Assembly: GCF_003060895.1 (NCBI RefSeq)
Contig: NZ_QAIH01000147.1
Location: forward strand, 1-38,359
Source: Acidovorax sp. HMWF029
GTDB lineage: Bacteria > Pseudomonadota > Gammaproteobacteria > Burkholderiales > Burkholderiaceae_C
DNA length: 38,359 nt
Direction of reading: 5' to 3'
In this document: positions 6,812 through 15,313 of the stretch, piece after piece
Position numbering within the stretch: position 1 is the first letter of the stretch
How the letters are laid out: the number at the start of each line of letters is the position of its first letter
Position numbers and translations under genes: made by a program
Notes under the pieces: generated by a model
What the model was told of the DNA's origin: nothing
The model's database searches: none
What the model saw: the letters and a program-made list of their open reading frames with translations, nothing else

Positions 6812-6856
6812 GGGGGCAGCCACCACGGCGCACTGCACGGCCCAGGCTGCGCCCCC
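6812..6856 (+). other. long GC-rich hairpin near the end of the leader
   Basis: GGGGGCAGCC (6812-6821) pairs with GGCTG (6845-6849) and CCCCC (6852-6856), a 10-bp stem with a 2-nt bulge closing a 23-nt loop. No T-run follows, so it is not a standard terminator. It lies 76 nt before the first start codon. Confidence 0.5.
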
Positions 6857-6932
6857 TGGCACCCCGCCATCGCTGTAACGGCAACCCGATATGTGACGAG
6901 TGACGACAACGAAGAAGAGAGAGGAAAAAGAG

Positions 6933-8075
6933 ATGCTGAAGATGATCCAACGCGCCACTGTGAAGAAAAACGAACGCGCCCTGCTGCTGCGCAACGGCAG
7001 CTTTGACCGCGTACTGCACAGCGGCACCTACTGGCTGTTTGCGGGCACCGACGCGCTGCGCGTGGAGACCTTCGCCCTCGAACAACCCGCCTTCACCCAC
7101 GGCCTGGCCGACTACCTGATGGCGCAAGAGCCCGCCGTGGTGGCGGCCGAGTTTGTGCTGGTAAACCTGTCGGAAACCGAAGTGGGCCTGCGCAGCGAAA
7201 ACGGCGTGCTGGTCGAGATCCTGCCCCCTGGCACCCGCCGCCTTTATTGGAAAGGCTTGGTGGATGTGAGCGTGCAAGTGGTGGACCTGCAAGCAGGCGC
7301 TGAACTGCCCGCCGCACTGGTGGCGCGATTGACGCAAACCCAGCTGCGCCAACGCAGCGTGACCGGATTGACCGGCGTGCTGCAGGTGCAGGTGCCTGAG
7401 GGCCAGTGCGGCCTGCTGACGGTGGACGGCAAGGTGGAACGCCTGCTGACCGCAGGCACCTACGCCTTCTGGAAGTACGGCCGCACCGTGGCCGTGGAGC
7501 TGGTGGATTTGCGCCTGCAAGCCGTAGAGGTATCGGGCCAGGACATCATGACCCGCGACAAGGTGAGCCTGCGCCTGAACCTGTGCGCCACCTACCGCTC
7601 TGTGAACGTGCTGCAGGCCTATGGCCAGCTGCAAAAGCCTGCCGACCACCTGTACCGCGAGCTGCAGTTTGCGCTGCGCGCCGCCGTGGGCACCCGCACG
7701 CTCGATGAGCTGCTGGAGAACAAGACGGTGATCGACGAGGTGGTGACCGCACACATGGCCGCCAAGCTATCGCCCTACGGCATGCAGCTGGAAAGCGTGG
7801 GCGTGAAGGACATTGTGCTGCCCGGCGAGATGAAAACCATCTTGACCCAGGTCGTGCAAGCCCAGAAGCAGGCGGAAGCCAACGTGATCCGCCGCCGCGA
7901 GGAAACTGCAGCGACGCGATCCCTGCTCAACACCGCCAAGGTGATGGAGGACAACCCCGTCGCCCTGCGCATGAAGGAGCTGGAGACGCTGGAACGTGTG
8001 GCCGAGCGGATCGACAAGATCTCGGTGTTTGGCGGCCTGGACCAGGTGCTGAATGGATTGGTGAAGATGCGCTGA
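6933..8075 (+). CDS. SPFH/band-7 (slipin-like) protein of the RNA repair operon
   Basis: This 380-residue protein has a band-7/SPFH domain in its second half (about 150-340), with VSGQDIMTRDKVSLRLNL, ALRAAVGTRTLDELL, and the C-terminal SVGVKDIVLPGEMKTILTQV region of slipins. The N-terminus has no clear membrane helix, unlike typical stomatins. The first 195 residues look like three copies of one beta-rich module (about 10-50, 76-120 and 152-195), each with a G-[VT]-hydrophobic core followed by [GP]-G-T-[YR] and W. The ATG at 6933 follows AGAGAGG; an in-frame ATG at 6942 is possible. Slipin-family genes are known neighbours of rtcR/rtcB in some bacteria, but their role in RNA repair is not established. 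Confidence 0.85.
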   Translation: MLKMIQRATVKKNERALLLRNGSFDRVLHSGTYWLFAGTDALRVETFALEQPAFTHGLADYLMAQEPAVVAAEFVLVNLSETEVGLRSENGVLVEILPPGTRRLYWKGLVDVSVQVVDLQAGAELPAALVARLTQTQLRQRSVTGLTGVLQVQVPEGQCGLLTVDGKVERLLTAGTYAFWKYGRTVAVELVDLRLQAVEVSGQDIMTRDKVSLRLNLCATYRSVNVLQAYGQLQKPADHLYRELQFALRAAVGTRTLDELLENKTVIDEVVTAHMAAKLSPYGMQLESVGVKDIVLPGEMKTILTQVVQAQKQAEANVIRRREETAATRSLLNTAKVMEDNPVALRMKELETLERVAERIDKISVFGGLDQVLNGLVKMR

Positions 8076-8103
8076 GCTGAGCGAAGCGCGAGGAGGAAAT
8101 GCC

Positions 8104-8844
8104 ATGAAGAACAAAAAATTGACGCCCCGCGAAAAGCGCCATCGGCGGGACAACGCTGCGGTCACCTGCGAATCCATGGGTCTGGACCCAACGCTCTACG
8201 GCGCGGCCTTGCGTTACCTGTTCGACCGCCCTGTGCCCCACAAGAACGAACAGGAGTGGTACTGGGATATTGACGAGCCAGAGTTCGAGGCCACCCCGCT
8301 GCAATGGACGCACATCCAGACCGTGCTGTTTGCCAACGCGGGCACCGACCTGGCACCCTACAGCGACGAGCAGGTGGGGATGGGCCTGAACTATGTGATG
8401 AGCAACAACGCGGGCGACATCCCGCACATGGTGAACGACCCTTCGGTGCCTCTGGCGGACGCCATGCGCATGATGCGGGCCCTGCCCACCTTGTGGCGCG
8501 ACTGCCTTGGCCCGCGCCTGAGCAAAGCGCACAGCTCCATCGGCAGCAGAAGCGACCGCCTCTACTTCGTGAGCTGCATGTGGTTTGACGTGTGGCCCAC
8601 GTTCTGGAATGCCAAGCACATTCCCGAATGGCGCGATGCGATGTGGCAGGTTTTCTGCGAGATGTTGGCAATGCCCTGGCGCGAGGCGCAGGTGTCGGCC
8701 TTGCACGGCATCGGCCACGAGGGTGTGGAGCTGAAGCGATACAAAGAACTGCAGGCGCATATGGATGCCTTCATTCGCAACGTGAAGAACGATGAAGAAC
8801 TCAAGAACTACGCCCAGGCCGCAGCGCGCGGAATGGTGCAATGA
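8104..8844 (+). CDS. conserved-looking protein of unknown function in the RNA repair operon
   Basis: I do not recognise this 246-residue protein. It has a basic N-terminus (MKNKKLTPREKRHRRDN), then a soluble, Trp-rich, probably alpha-helical body. Notable stretches are EWYWDIDEPEFEATPLQW, the repeated phrase around the WHO-like Trp pair in MWFDVWPTFWNAKH, and SALHGIGHEGVELKRY near residues 200-215. No signal peptide or membrane helix is visible. A good GGAGG (8091-8095) precedes the ATG. It begins 28 nt after the slipin-like gene and ends 22 nt before rtcB, so it is clearly within the operon. The basic N-terminus would suit RNA contact and the helical body a scaffold, but this is conjecture. 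Confidence 0.85.
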   Translation: MKNKKLTPREKRHRRDNAAVTCESMGLDPTLYGAALRYLFDRPVPHKNEQEWYWDIDEPEFEATPLQWTHIQTVLFANAGTDLAPYSDEQVGMGLNYVMSNNAGDIPHMVNDPSVPLADAMRMMRALPTLWRDCLGPRLSKAHSSIGSRSDRLYFVSCMWFDVWPTFWNAKHIPEWRDAMWQVFCEMLAMPWREAQVSALHGIGHEGVELKRYKELQAHMDAFIRNVKNDEELKNYAQAAARGMVQ

Positions 8845-8866
8845 ACGACAAAGACGAAAGAACGAG

Positions 8867-10090
<1,224 letters not shown>

Positions 10091-10188
10091 CCCCCCTGAG
10101 CCGCTGCGCGGCTTCCCCCCAAGGGGGACGACGCCCTCGCTGCGGGGCGGCCCTTGCTTGGCGTCTCTCGCCTGGGCCGCGCCAGTTG
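10091..10188. repeat. GC-rich dispersed repeat (family 2) between rtcB and rlaP
   Basis: CCCCCTGAG, GGCTTCCCCCCAAGGGGGA and GGGGCGGCCCTTGC mark this element. Related copies lie at 15174-15272, 17865-17958 and, inverted, 26494-26576. The CCCCCC/GGGGG part can form a hairpin that could lower read-through from rtcB into rlaP-rtcA. Confidence 0.65.
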
Positions 10189-10199
10189 CGAAGGACTGC

Positions 10200-10261
10200 A
10201 GAAATTACTATATTTTTGATAGCTGCCTACGCTTATATATCAAGCGCTATAGCCCATTTTT
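10200..10261. repeat. dispersed short palindromic repeat (family 1) upstream of rlaP
   Basis: ATTACTATATTTTTGATAGC, CTTATATATCAAGCGCTATAG and ATTTTTATG make up an AT-rich element with ATAGC/GCTAT arms. Similar copies lie at 22995-23062, 35101-35156 and 35507-35560. It occupies the region just before the rlaP start, which lacks a Shine-Dalgarno. Confidence 0.65.
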
Positions 10262-11122
10262 ATGCATACAACAGAACAAAAAGAAATGCTGCGCTCCGCC
10301 CACCCGGTGGAGCCCCACATGCACACGCAGGTGTTGCAGGCCCTGCGCGACATCGAAGCGCGCCACGATGTGACGGTGCTCTTCGCCTGCGAATCCGGCA
10401 GCCGGGGCTGGGGCTTTGCCTCGCCCGACAGCGACTATGACGTGCGCTTCATCTACGTCAACCACCTGTCCTGGTACCTGACCGTGGCACCAGGCCGCGA
10501 CGTGATCGAACTGCCGATCAGCGGCGACCTGGATGTGAGCGGCTGGGACCTGCGCAAAGCCCTGGGCCTGATGCGCGAGTCCAACCCCACGCTGCTCGAA
10601 TGGCTGGGCTCGCCCATCGTCTACCGCGAAGAGGCGGACACCATGGCGCAGTTCCGCGCACTGGCGGCGCAGGTGTTCTCCAACGCCAAGGGCTGGCACC
10701 ACTATGCGTCGATGGCGAAGAAAAATTTTCGTGAGCACCTGCAGGCCGACGAGGTGCGCTACAAAAAGTACCTGTACGTGCTGCGCCCCCTGCTGGCCGC
10801 ACGCTGGATACGCACCCAACCCGGCGTGCCGCCCATGCGCTTTGCCGAGCTGGCCCAGCACACGCTGCACCCGGTGGACGATGCGGCGCTGGTCGATGAG
10901 ATCAACGCCCTGCTGGAGGTGAAGATGCGCGCAGGCGAAGCCGCCACCAGCCCGCGCTGGCCGGGCATCCATGCCTTCATCGAGGCCGAGCTGGCGCGCA
11001 ACGCGGCGGAGCCTGTGCAGGCGCTGCCCGTGCGTGGGCATGCCGCGCTGGACGCCTTGCTGCATGACACCGTGTTGCGATTCAGCCATCGCACCGTGTC
11101 TGCAGCGGAGGCATCGCCATGA
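10262..11122 (+). CDS. RlaP-type nucleotidyltransferase of the RNA repair pathway
   Basis: This 286-residue protein has a minimal nucleotidyltransferase core: CESGSRGWGFASPDSDYDVRF (about 43-63) gives the GS motif (46-47) and metal-binding Asp58 and Asp60. VSGWDLRKALGL and a helical C-terminal part follow, matching the DNA polymerase beta-like family called RlaP (COG3541, YcgL-type). Family proposals place it in RNA repair, adding nucleotides to or modifying RNA ends; the reaction has not been shown as far as I know. The ATG at 10262 directly follows a repeat and lacks a clear ribosome site; ATG at 10286 is a credible alternative. Its TGA overlaps the rtcA ATG by 4 nt (ATGA), so the two are translationally coupled. 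Confidence 0.88.
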   Translation: MHTTEQKEMLRSAHPVEPHMHTQVLQALRDIEARHDVTVLFACESGSRGWGFASPDSDYDVRFIYVNHLSWYLTVAPGRDVIELPISGDLDVSGWDLRKALGLMRESNPTLLEWLGSPIVYREEADTMAQFRALAAQVFSNAKGWHHYASMAKKNFREHLQADEVRYKKYLYVLRPLLAARWIRTQPGVPPMRFAELAQHTLHPVDDAALVDEINALLEVKMRAGEAATSPRWPGIHAFIEAELARNAAEPVQALPVRGHAALDALLHDTVLRFSHRTVSAAEASP

Positions 11123-12186
11123 CGGAAATCGCTGTGCTGCCCCTCATCCTCGACGGCTCCACCGGCGAGGGCGGCGGGCAAATCCTGCGCACGGGCTTGG
11201 CCCTGTCCATGGTCACCGGCCGCCCGCTGCACATCACCCGCATCCGCGCCGGGCGGCCCAAGCCGGGGTTGATGCGCCAGCACCTGGCCTGCGTGCAAGC
11301 GGCGGTGGCCGTGTGTGGCGGGCAGGCCGAGGGGGCTGAGCTGAACTCGCAGACGCTAGTGTTCACGCCCGGTGAAGTGCGTGCGGGGGCCTACCGCTTT
11401 CAGATTGCCACCGCAGGCAGCTGCCTGCTGGTGCTGCAGACCGTTTTGCCCGCGCTGATGCTGGCTGATGGTGAAAGCAAAGTGCAGCTGTCGGGCGGCA
11501 CACACAACCCCATGGCGCCGCCGTTTGACTTTCTGGAGCGGGCGTTTGCGCCGCTGGTGCGGCGCCTGGGCGTGGGGCTGGATCTGCAATTGCAGCGGCG
11601 CGGCTTTTACCCTGCCGGGGGCGGCGAGGTGCTGGCGCACATCACGCCAGCAGCGCTGCCGTTGACGCCTGTGGATGTGCTGGGGCGCGGCCCGCTGCAA
11701 GACGCATGGGGCGAGGCGCTGGTGCCGGGCCTAGCGCGCAACATTGCCACGCGCGAGCTGGACGCGCTGGGCCAGCGCATGGGCTGGACGTTTGAATCCG
11801 GCCAGTTGCGCCAGCCGCCCACCCGCCAGAACGAGGGGCCGGGCAACGCGCTGATTGCCACGCTGGAGCATGCGCACATCACCGAAGTGTTTTGCCAACT
11901 GGGCGAGCGCAGCCTGTCGGCCGAGCAGGTGGCCAAGCGGCTGGTGGACGAGATGCGCGCCTACCAGCGCAGCACGGGCGCTTTAGGCCCGCATCTGGCC
12001 GACCAGTGGATGCTGCCGCTGGCCCTGGCGGTGTGGCGCAGCGGGCGGGCTGCGCGCTACACATGCACCGAGGTGACGCAGCACACGGCGACCAATGCGC
12101 AGACGATTGCGCTGGGGCTGCCCGTGCAGGTGCAGATCACGCCTGGGGAGCGTGCAATGCAGGTGGATATCCAACCCGTGCGCTGA
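11119..12186 (+). CDS. rtcA: RtcA: RNA 3'-terminal phosphate cyclase
   Basis: This 355-residue enzyme converts RNA 3'-phosphate to 2',3'-cyclic phosphate using ATP, through an adenylylated histidine. It can thereby prepare ends for RtcB. Visible motifs are LDGSTGEGGGQILRTGLALS (11-30), the RAGRPKPGLMRQHL signature (43-56), GGGEVLAHI, and TQHTATNAQT with catalytic His322. The start overlaps the rlaP stop (ATGA). It is the last gene of the operon; no clear terminator was seen in the 132 nt before cysK. Confidence 0.96.
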   Translation: MTEIAVLPLILDGSTGEGGGQILRTGLALSMVTGRPLHITRIRAGRPKPGLMRQHLACVQAAVAVCGGQAEGAELNSQTLVFTPGEVRAGAYRFQIATAGSCLLVLQTVLPALMLADGESKVQLSGGTHNPMAPPFDFLERAFAPLVRRLGVGLDLQLQRRGFYPAGGGEVLAHITPAALPLTPVDVLGRGPLQDAWGEALVPGLARNIATRELDALGQRMGWTFESGQLRQPPTRQNEGPGNALIATLEHAHITEVFCQLGERSLSAEQVAKRLVDEMRAYQRSTGALGPHLADQWMLPLALAVWRSGRAARYTCTEVTQHTATNAQTIALGLPVQVQITPGERAMQVDIQPVR

Positions 12187-12318
12187 CACAGTGCGCCAGA
12201 ACACGGGTCGGTGATCCGGGTGACTCCGCTATATCCATATCACCAGAGCCATAGAACAACTGGTTCAGAATGCGCGTCACCCCCCTCCAACCCAATCCGA
12301 CACCTCACAGGAGACGCC

Positions 12319-13236
12319 ATGAAAGTTGACAACATTCTGCAAACCATCGGCAACACGCCGCACGTGCGCATCAACCGCCTGTTTGGCCCGTCGGCCAACG
12401 TGTGGGTGAAGTCCGAGCGCAGCAACCCCGGCGGCTCCATCAAGGACCGCATTGCGCTGGCCATGGTGGAAGACGCAGAAAAGTCCGGCGCGCTCAAGCC
12501 CGGCGGCACCATCATCGAGCCCACCAGTGGCAACACCGGCATCGGTCTGGCGCTGGTGGCGGCGGTCAAGGGCTACAAGCTGATCCTGGTGATGCCCGAC
12601 AGCATGAGCATCGAGCGCCGCCGCCTGATGCTGGCCTATGGCGCGCAGTTTGACCTGACGCCGCGCGAGAAAGGCATGAAGGGCGCGATTGCCCGCGCCC
12701 AGGAGCTGCAGGCGCAGACGCCCGGCGCGTGGGTGCCGCAGCAGTTTGAGAACCCCGCCAACATCGACATCCATGTGCGCACCACGGCGCAGGAGATCCT
12801 GGCCGACTTCCCCGATGGCATCGACGCGCTGATCACGGGCGTGGGCACGGGCGGCCACATCACGGGTGTTGCCAAGGTGCTCAAGGCTAAGTTTCCGAAT
12901 CTCAAGGTGTTTGCGGTCGAGCCCTCGGCATCGCCTGTGATTTCGGGCGGCCAGCCCTCGCCCCACCCGATCCAGGGCATTGGCGCGGGCTTCATCCCCA
13001 AGAACCTCGACACCAGCCTGCTGGACGGCGTGATCCAGGTCGATGCCGAACCAGCGCGCGAATTTGCCCGCCGCGCCGCGCGCGAGGAAGGCCTGCTGGT
13101 GGGCATTTCGTCGGGCGCCACGCTGGCAGCCATCGCACAAAAGCTGCCCGAGCTGCCTGCGGGCGCCAAGGTGCTGGGCTTCAACTACGACACGGGCGAA
13201 CGCTATCTGTCGGTGGAAGGCTTTCTGCCTGCCTGA
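12319..13236 (+). CDS. cysK: cysteine synthase A (O-acetylserine sulfhydrylase)
   Basis: This 305-residue fold-type II PLP enzyme makes L-cysteine from O-acetylserine and sulfide. [15 protein letters not shown] (about 35-49) carries the PLP lysine. [13 protein letters not shown] is the substrate-binding loop, GTGGHITG binds the PLP phosphate, and the C-terminal GISSGAT motif is present. The protein begins [20 protein letters not shown], typical of CysK; CysM is less likely. The ATG at 12319 follows CAGGAGA. A strong terminator lies downstream at 13336-13361. Confidence 0.93.
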   Translation: MKVDNILQTIGNTPHVRINRLFGPSANVWVKSERSNPGGSIKDRIALAMVEDAEKSGALKPGGTIIEPTSGNTGIGLALVAAVKGYKLILVMPDSMSIERRRLMLAYGAQFDLTPREKGMKGAIARAQELQAQTPGAWVPQQFENPANIDIHVRTTAQEILADFPDGIDALITGVGTGGHITGVAKVLKAKFPNLKVFAVEPSASPVISGGQPSPHPIQGIGAGFIPKNLDTSLLDGVIQVDAEPAREFARRAAREEGLLVGISSGATLAAIAQKLPELPAGAKVLGFNYDTGERYLSVEGFLPA

Positions 13237-13247
13237 AGGAAAAAATA

Positions 13248-13312
13248 CAAGCAAAAATGGCCGTCTCCGCTCGGCCACCATAGTCTTTAAGCTATTAAAT
13301 TTATAGCAAACC
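13248..13312. repeat. degenerate family 1 repeat
   Basis: The segment has AAAATGGCCG and AAGCTATTAAATTTATAGC, with the AGCTAT and ATAGC pieces of family 1, between cysK and its terminator. It is a poorer match than the other copies. Confidence 0.35.
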
Positions 13313-13335
13313 ATCCTTCGCAACACGCGCACCCA

Positions 13336-13361
13336 GGCCCGCCCTATGGCGGGCCTTTTTT
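13336..13361 (+). terminator. Rho-independent terminator of cysK
   Basis: GGCCCGCC (13336-13343), loop CTAT, GGCGGGCC (13348-13355), then six T residues. The 8-bp stem is perfect. Confidence 0.93.
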
Positions 13362-13447
13362 ATGGCGGTCACCCCTCAGTACCGCGCCGGTAAAATCATG
13401 GCCCCACGACTTTGCAAGCCGCCCGATCGACACGGGCCCGCAAGACC

Positions 13448-15163
13448 ATGATCCGACTCTCCGAAATCCGGCTGCCCTTCACTGCAGCCGAAGCCCCCGA
13501 AGCGCACCTGCGCGCCGCTGCCGCCAAGATCCTGGACCTGGCAGACGCCGACATCACCCACCTGCACGTTTTCAAGCGCAGTTTCGACGCCCGCAAGGCC
13601 GATCTGCTGGCGGTGTACATCGTTGACATCACGCTGGCCCAGCCCGGGCGCGAGGCCGCGCTGCTTGCCAAGTTTGCCGCCAACCCGCACATCCAGCCCA
13701 CGCCCGACATGGCCTGGCACCCCGTGGGCCAGGCGCCCGCCGATCTGCCCCTGCGCCCGGTGGTGGTGGGCTTTGGGCCCTGCGGTATTTTTGCCGCGCT
13801 GGTGTTGGCACAAATGGGCTTCAAGCCCATCGTGCTGGAGCGCGGCAAGACCGTGCGCGAGCGCACCAAAGACACCTGGGGCTTGTGGCGCAAACGCGAG
13901 CTGCATGCCGAAAGCAACGTGCAGTTTGGCGAAGGCGGCGCCGGGACGTTTTCCGACGGCAAGCTCTACAGCCAGATCAAGGACCCGCGCCACCTGGGCC
14001 GCAAGGTGATGAACGAGTTCGTCAAAGCCGGTGCACCCGAAGAAATTTTGTACGTAGCCCACCCGCACATCGGCACCTTCAAGCTGGTGAAGGTGGTGGA
14101 GAACCTGCGCGAGCAGATCATTGCGCTGGGCGGCGAAATCCGCTTTGAGCAGCGCGTGACAGACGTCATCGTGGAAGGCACGGGCGACAAGCGCCACCTG
14201 CGCGGTTTGAAGGTGCTGAACCAGGCCACGGGCGAAACCACCGAGCTGCGTGCCGACCATGTGGTGATGGCGCTGGGCCACAGCTCGCGCGACACCTTTG
14301 CCATGCTGTACCAGCGCGGCGTGGCCATGGAGGCCAAGCCGTTCTCCATCGGCTTTCGCATCGAGCACCCGCAGGGCGTGATCGACCGCGCGCGCTGGGG
14401 CCGCCACGCGGGCCACCCGCTGCTGGGCGCAGCCGACTACAAGCTGGTGCACCACGCCGCCAACGGCCGTGCGGTGTACAGCTTCTGCATGTGCCCCGGC
14501 GGCACGGTGGTGGCTGCCACCAGCGAGCCGAATCGGGTGGTAACCAACGGCATGAGCCAGTATTCGCGCAACGAACGCAATGCCAACGCGGGCATGGTGG
14601 TGGGGATCGATCCGCGCGACTACCCGCAAGACGCGCAGGCGTTTGAAACCCACCTGGGCCAAACCTACGGCGTCGAGGCCTTGCCTGCCGGGCAGTTCCA
14701 CCCGCTGTCAGGCAGCGTGTTGCAGCGCCAGCTCGAATCCAACGCCTTTGTGCTGGGCGGCCGTGACTACAGCGCACCGGGCCAGCTGGTGGGCGAGTTC
14801 ATCGCAGGCAAGCCGTCCACCCAACTGGGCAGCGTAGAGCCCTCGTACAAGCCCGGCGTGGCGCTGGGCGACCTGCACGCAGCCCTGCCCGGCTACGCCA
14901 TCGAGGCCCTGCGCGAGGCACTGCCCGTGTTTGGCCGCAAGATCAAGGGCTTTGACATGCACGACGCGGTGCTGACGGGGGTGGAGACACGCACCTCGTC
15001 GCCGCTCAAGATCGGGCGGGGCGACAACCTGCAAAGCCTAAACACGCCTGGCCTGTATCCGGCGGGCGAAGGTGCCAGCTACGCGGGCGGTATCTTGTCG
15101 GCGGGTGTCGATGGCATCAAGGTGGGCGAGGCCGTGGCGCGCAGCATTTTGACAACCCGCTGA
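13448..15163 (+). CDS. FAD-dependent oxidoreductase (COG2509 type)
   Basis: This 571-residue predicted flavoprotein has an N-terminal domain of about 90 residues resembling a ferredoxin-like cap. An FAD-binding region follows, with VVVGFGPCGIFAALVLAQMG (the GxGPxG motif). FGEGGAGTFSDGKLYS is characteristic of the COG2509 family, and the C-terminal GLYPAGEGASYAGGILSAGVDGIK closes the FAD site. The substrate and partner are unknown. The ATG at 13448 is chosen over an upstream TTG (13412) because the conserved MIRLSEIRLP start begins there. Confidence 0.9.
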   Translation: MIRLSEIRLPFTAAEAPEAHLRAAAAKILDLADADITHLHVFKRSFDARKADLLAVYIVDITLAQPGREAALLAKFAANPHIQPTPDMAWHPVGQAPADLPLRPVVVGFGPCGIFAALVLAQMGFKPIVLERGKTVRERTKDTWGLWRKRELHAESNVQFGEGGAGTFSDGKLYSQIKDPRHLGRKVMNEFVKAGAPEEILYVAHPHIGTFKLVKVVENLREQIIALGGEIRFEQRVTDVIVEGTGDKRHLRGLKVLNQATGETTELRADHVVMALGHSSRDTFAMLYQRGVAMEAKPFSIGFRIEHPQGVIDRARWGRHAGHPLLGAADYKLVHHAANGRAVYSFCMCPGGTVVAATSEPNRVVTNGMSQYSRNERNANAGMVVGIDPRDYPQDAQAFETHLGQTYGVEALPAGQFHPLSGSVLQRQLESNAFVLGGRDYSAPGQLVGEFIAGKPSTQLGSVEPSYKPGVALGDLHAALPGYAIEALREALPVFGRKIKGFDMHDAVLTGVETRTSSPLKIGRGDNLQSLNTPGLYPAGEGASYAGGILSAGVDGIKVGEAVARSILTTR

Positions 15164-15173
15164 GCCCCTTTCG

Positions 15174-15272
15174 ACCTTCCCCCTTCTCTCACGCCGCGCG
15201 CAGGAAGGGGGACGCAGCCAACGCTGCGGGGCGGCCCTTGCGCTGGTGATCTGGCCGGGGCCGCGCCCTCAC
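15174..15272. repeat. GC-rich dispersed repeat (family 2)
   Basis: TTCCCCCTT and AAGGGGGACGCAGCC form an inverted pair, followed by TGCGGGGCGGCCCTTGCG and GGCCGCGCC. It lies between two convergent genes and may form a hairpin for transcription from either side. Confidence 0.65.
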
Positions 15273-15313
15273 TCAGGCAACGCCTTGTCAGCACAAGGGA
15301 AACCGCGCCAGCC

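Larger units (their letters stand above)
6376..6932 (+). other. long structured 5' leader of the RNA repair operon
   Basis: No convincing gene lies between the predicted transcription start and the first ATG. The stretch is dense in potential RNA structure. In order it holds a bulged hairpin (6404-6434), a cloverleaf-like unit (6434-6490), two tandem tRNA-like units (6506-6565 and 6566-6632), a GCAA-capped 7-bp hairpin (6632-6649), a GAAA-capped hairpin (6660-6671), a GGGG/CCCC hairpin (6685-6697), a 5-6 bp hairpin (6700-6714) and a long bulged hairpin (6812-6856). A Shine-Dalgarno-like AGAGAGG sits at the end. The leader probably regulates, processes or accompanies the mRNA; the mechanism is inference. 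Confidence 0.7.

Noticed and set aside
6812-6856. Rho-independent terminator within the leader
   Set aside because: The strong stem is not followed by a T-run, and the operon genes continue downstream.
6515-7006. A 163-residue reading frame over the leader and slipin start
   Set aside because: It runs through the structured RNA elements in another frame and overlaps the slipin gene; its composition looks like a shadow frame with no recognisable domain.
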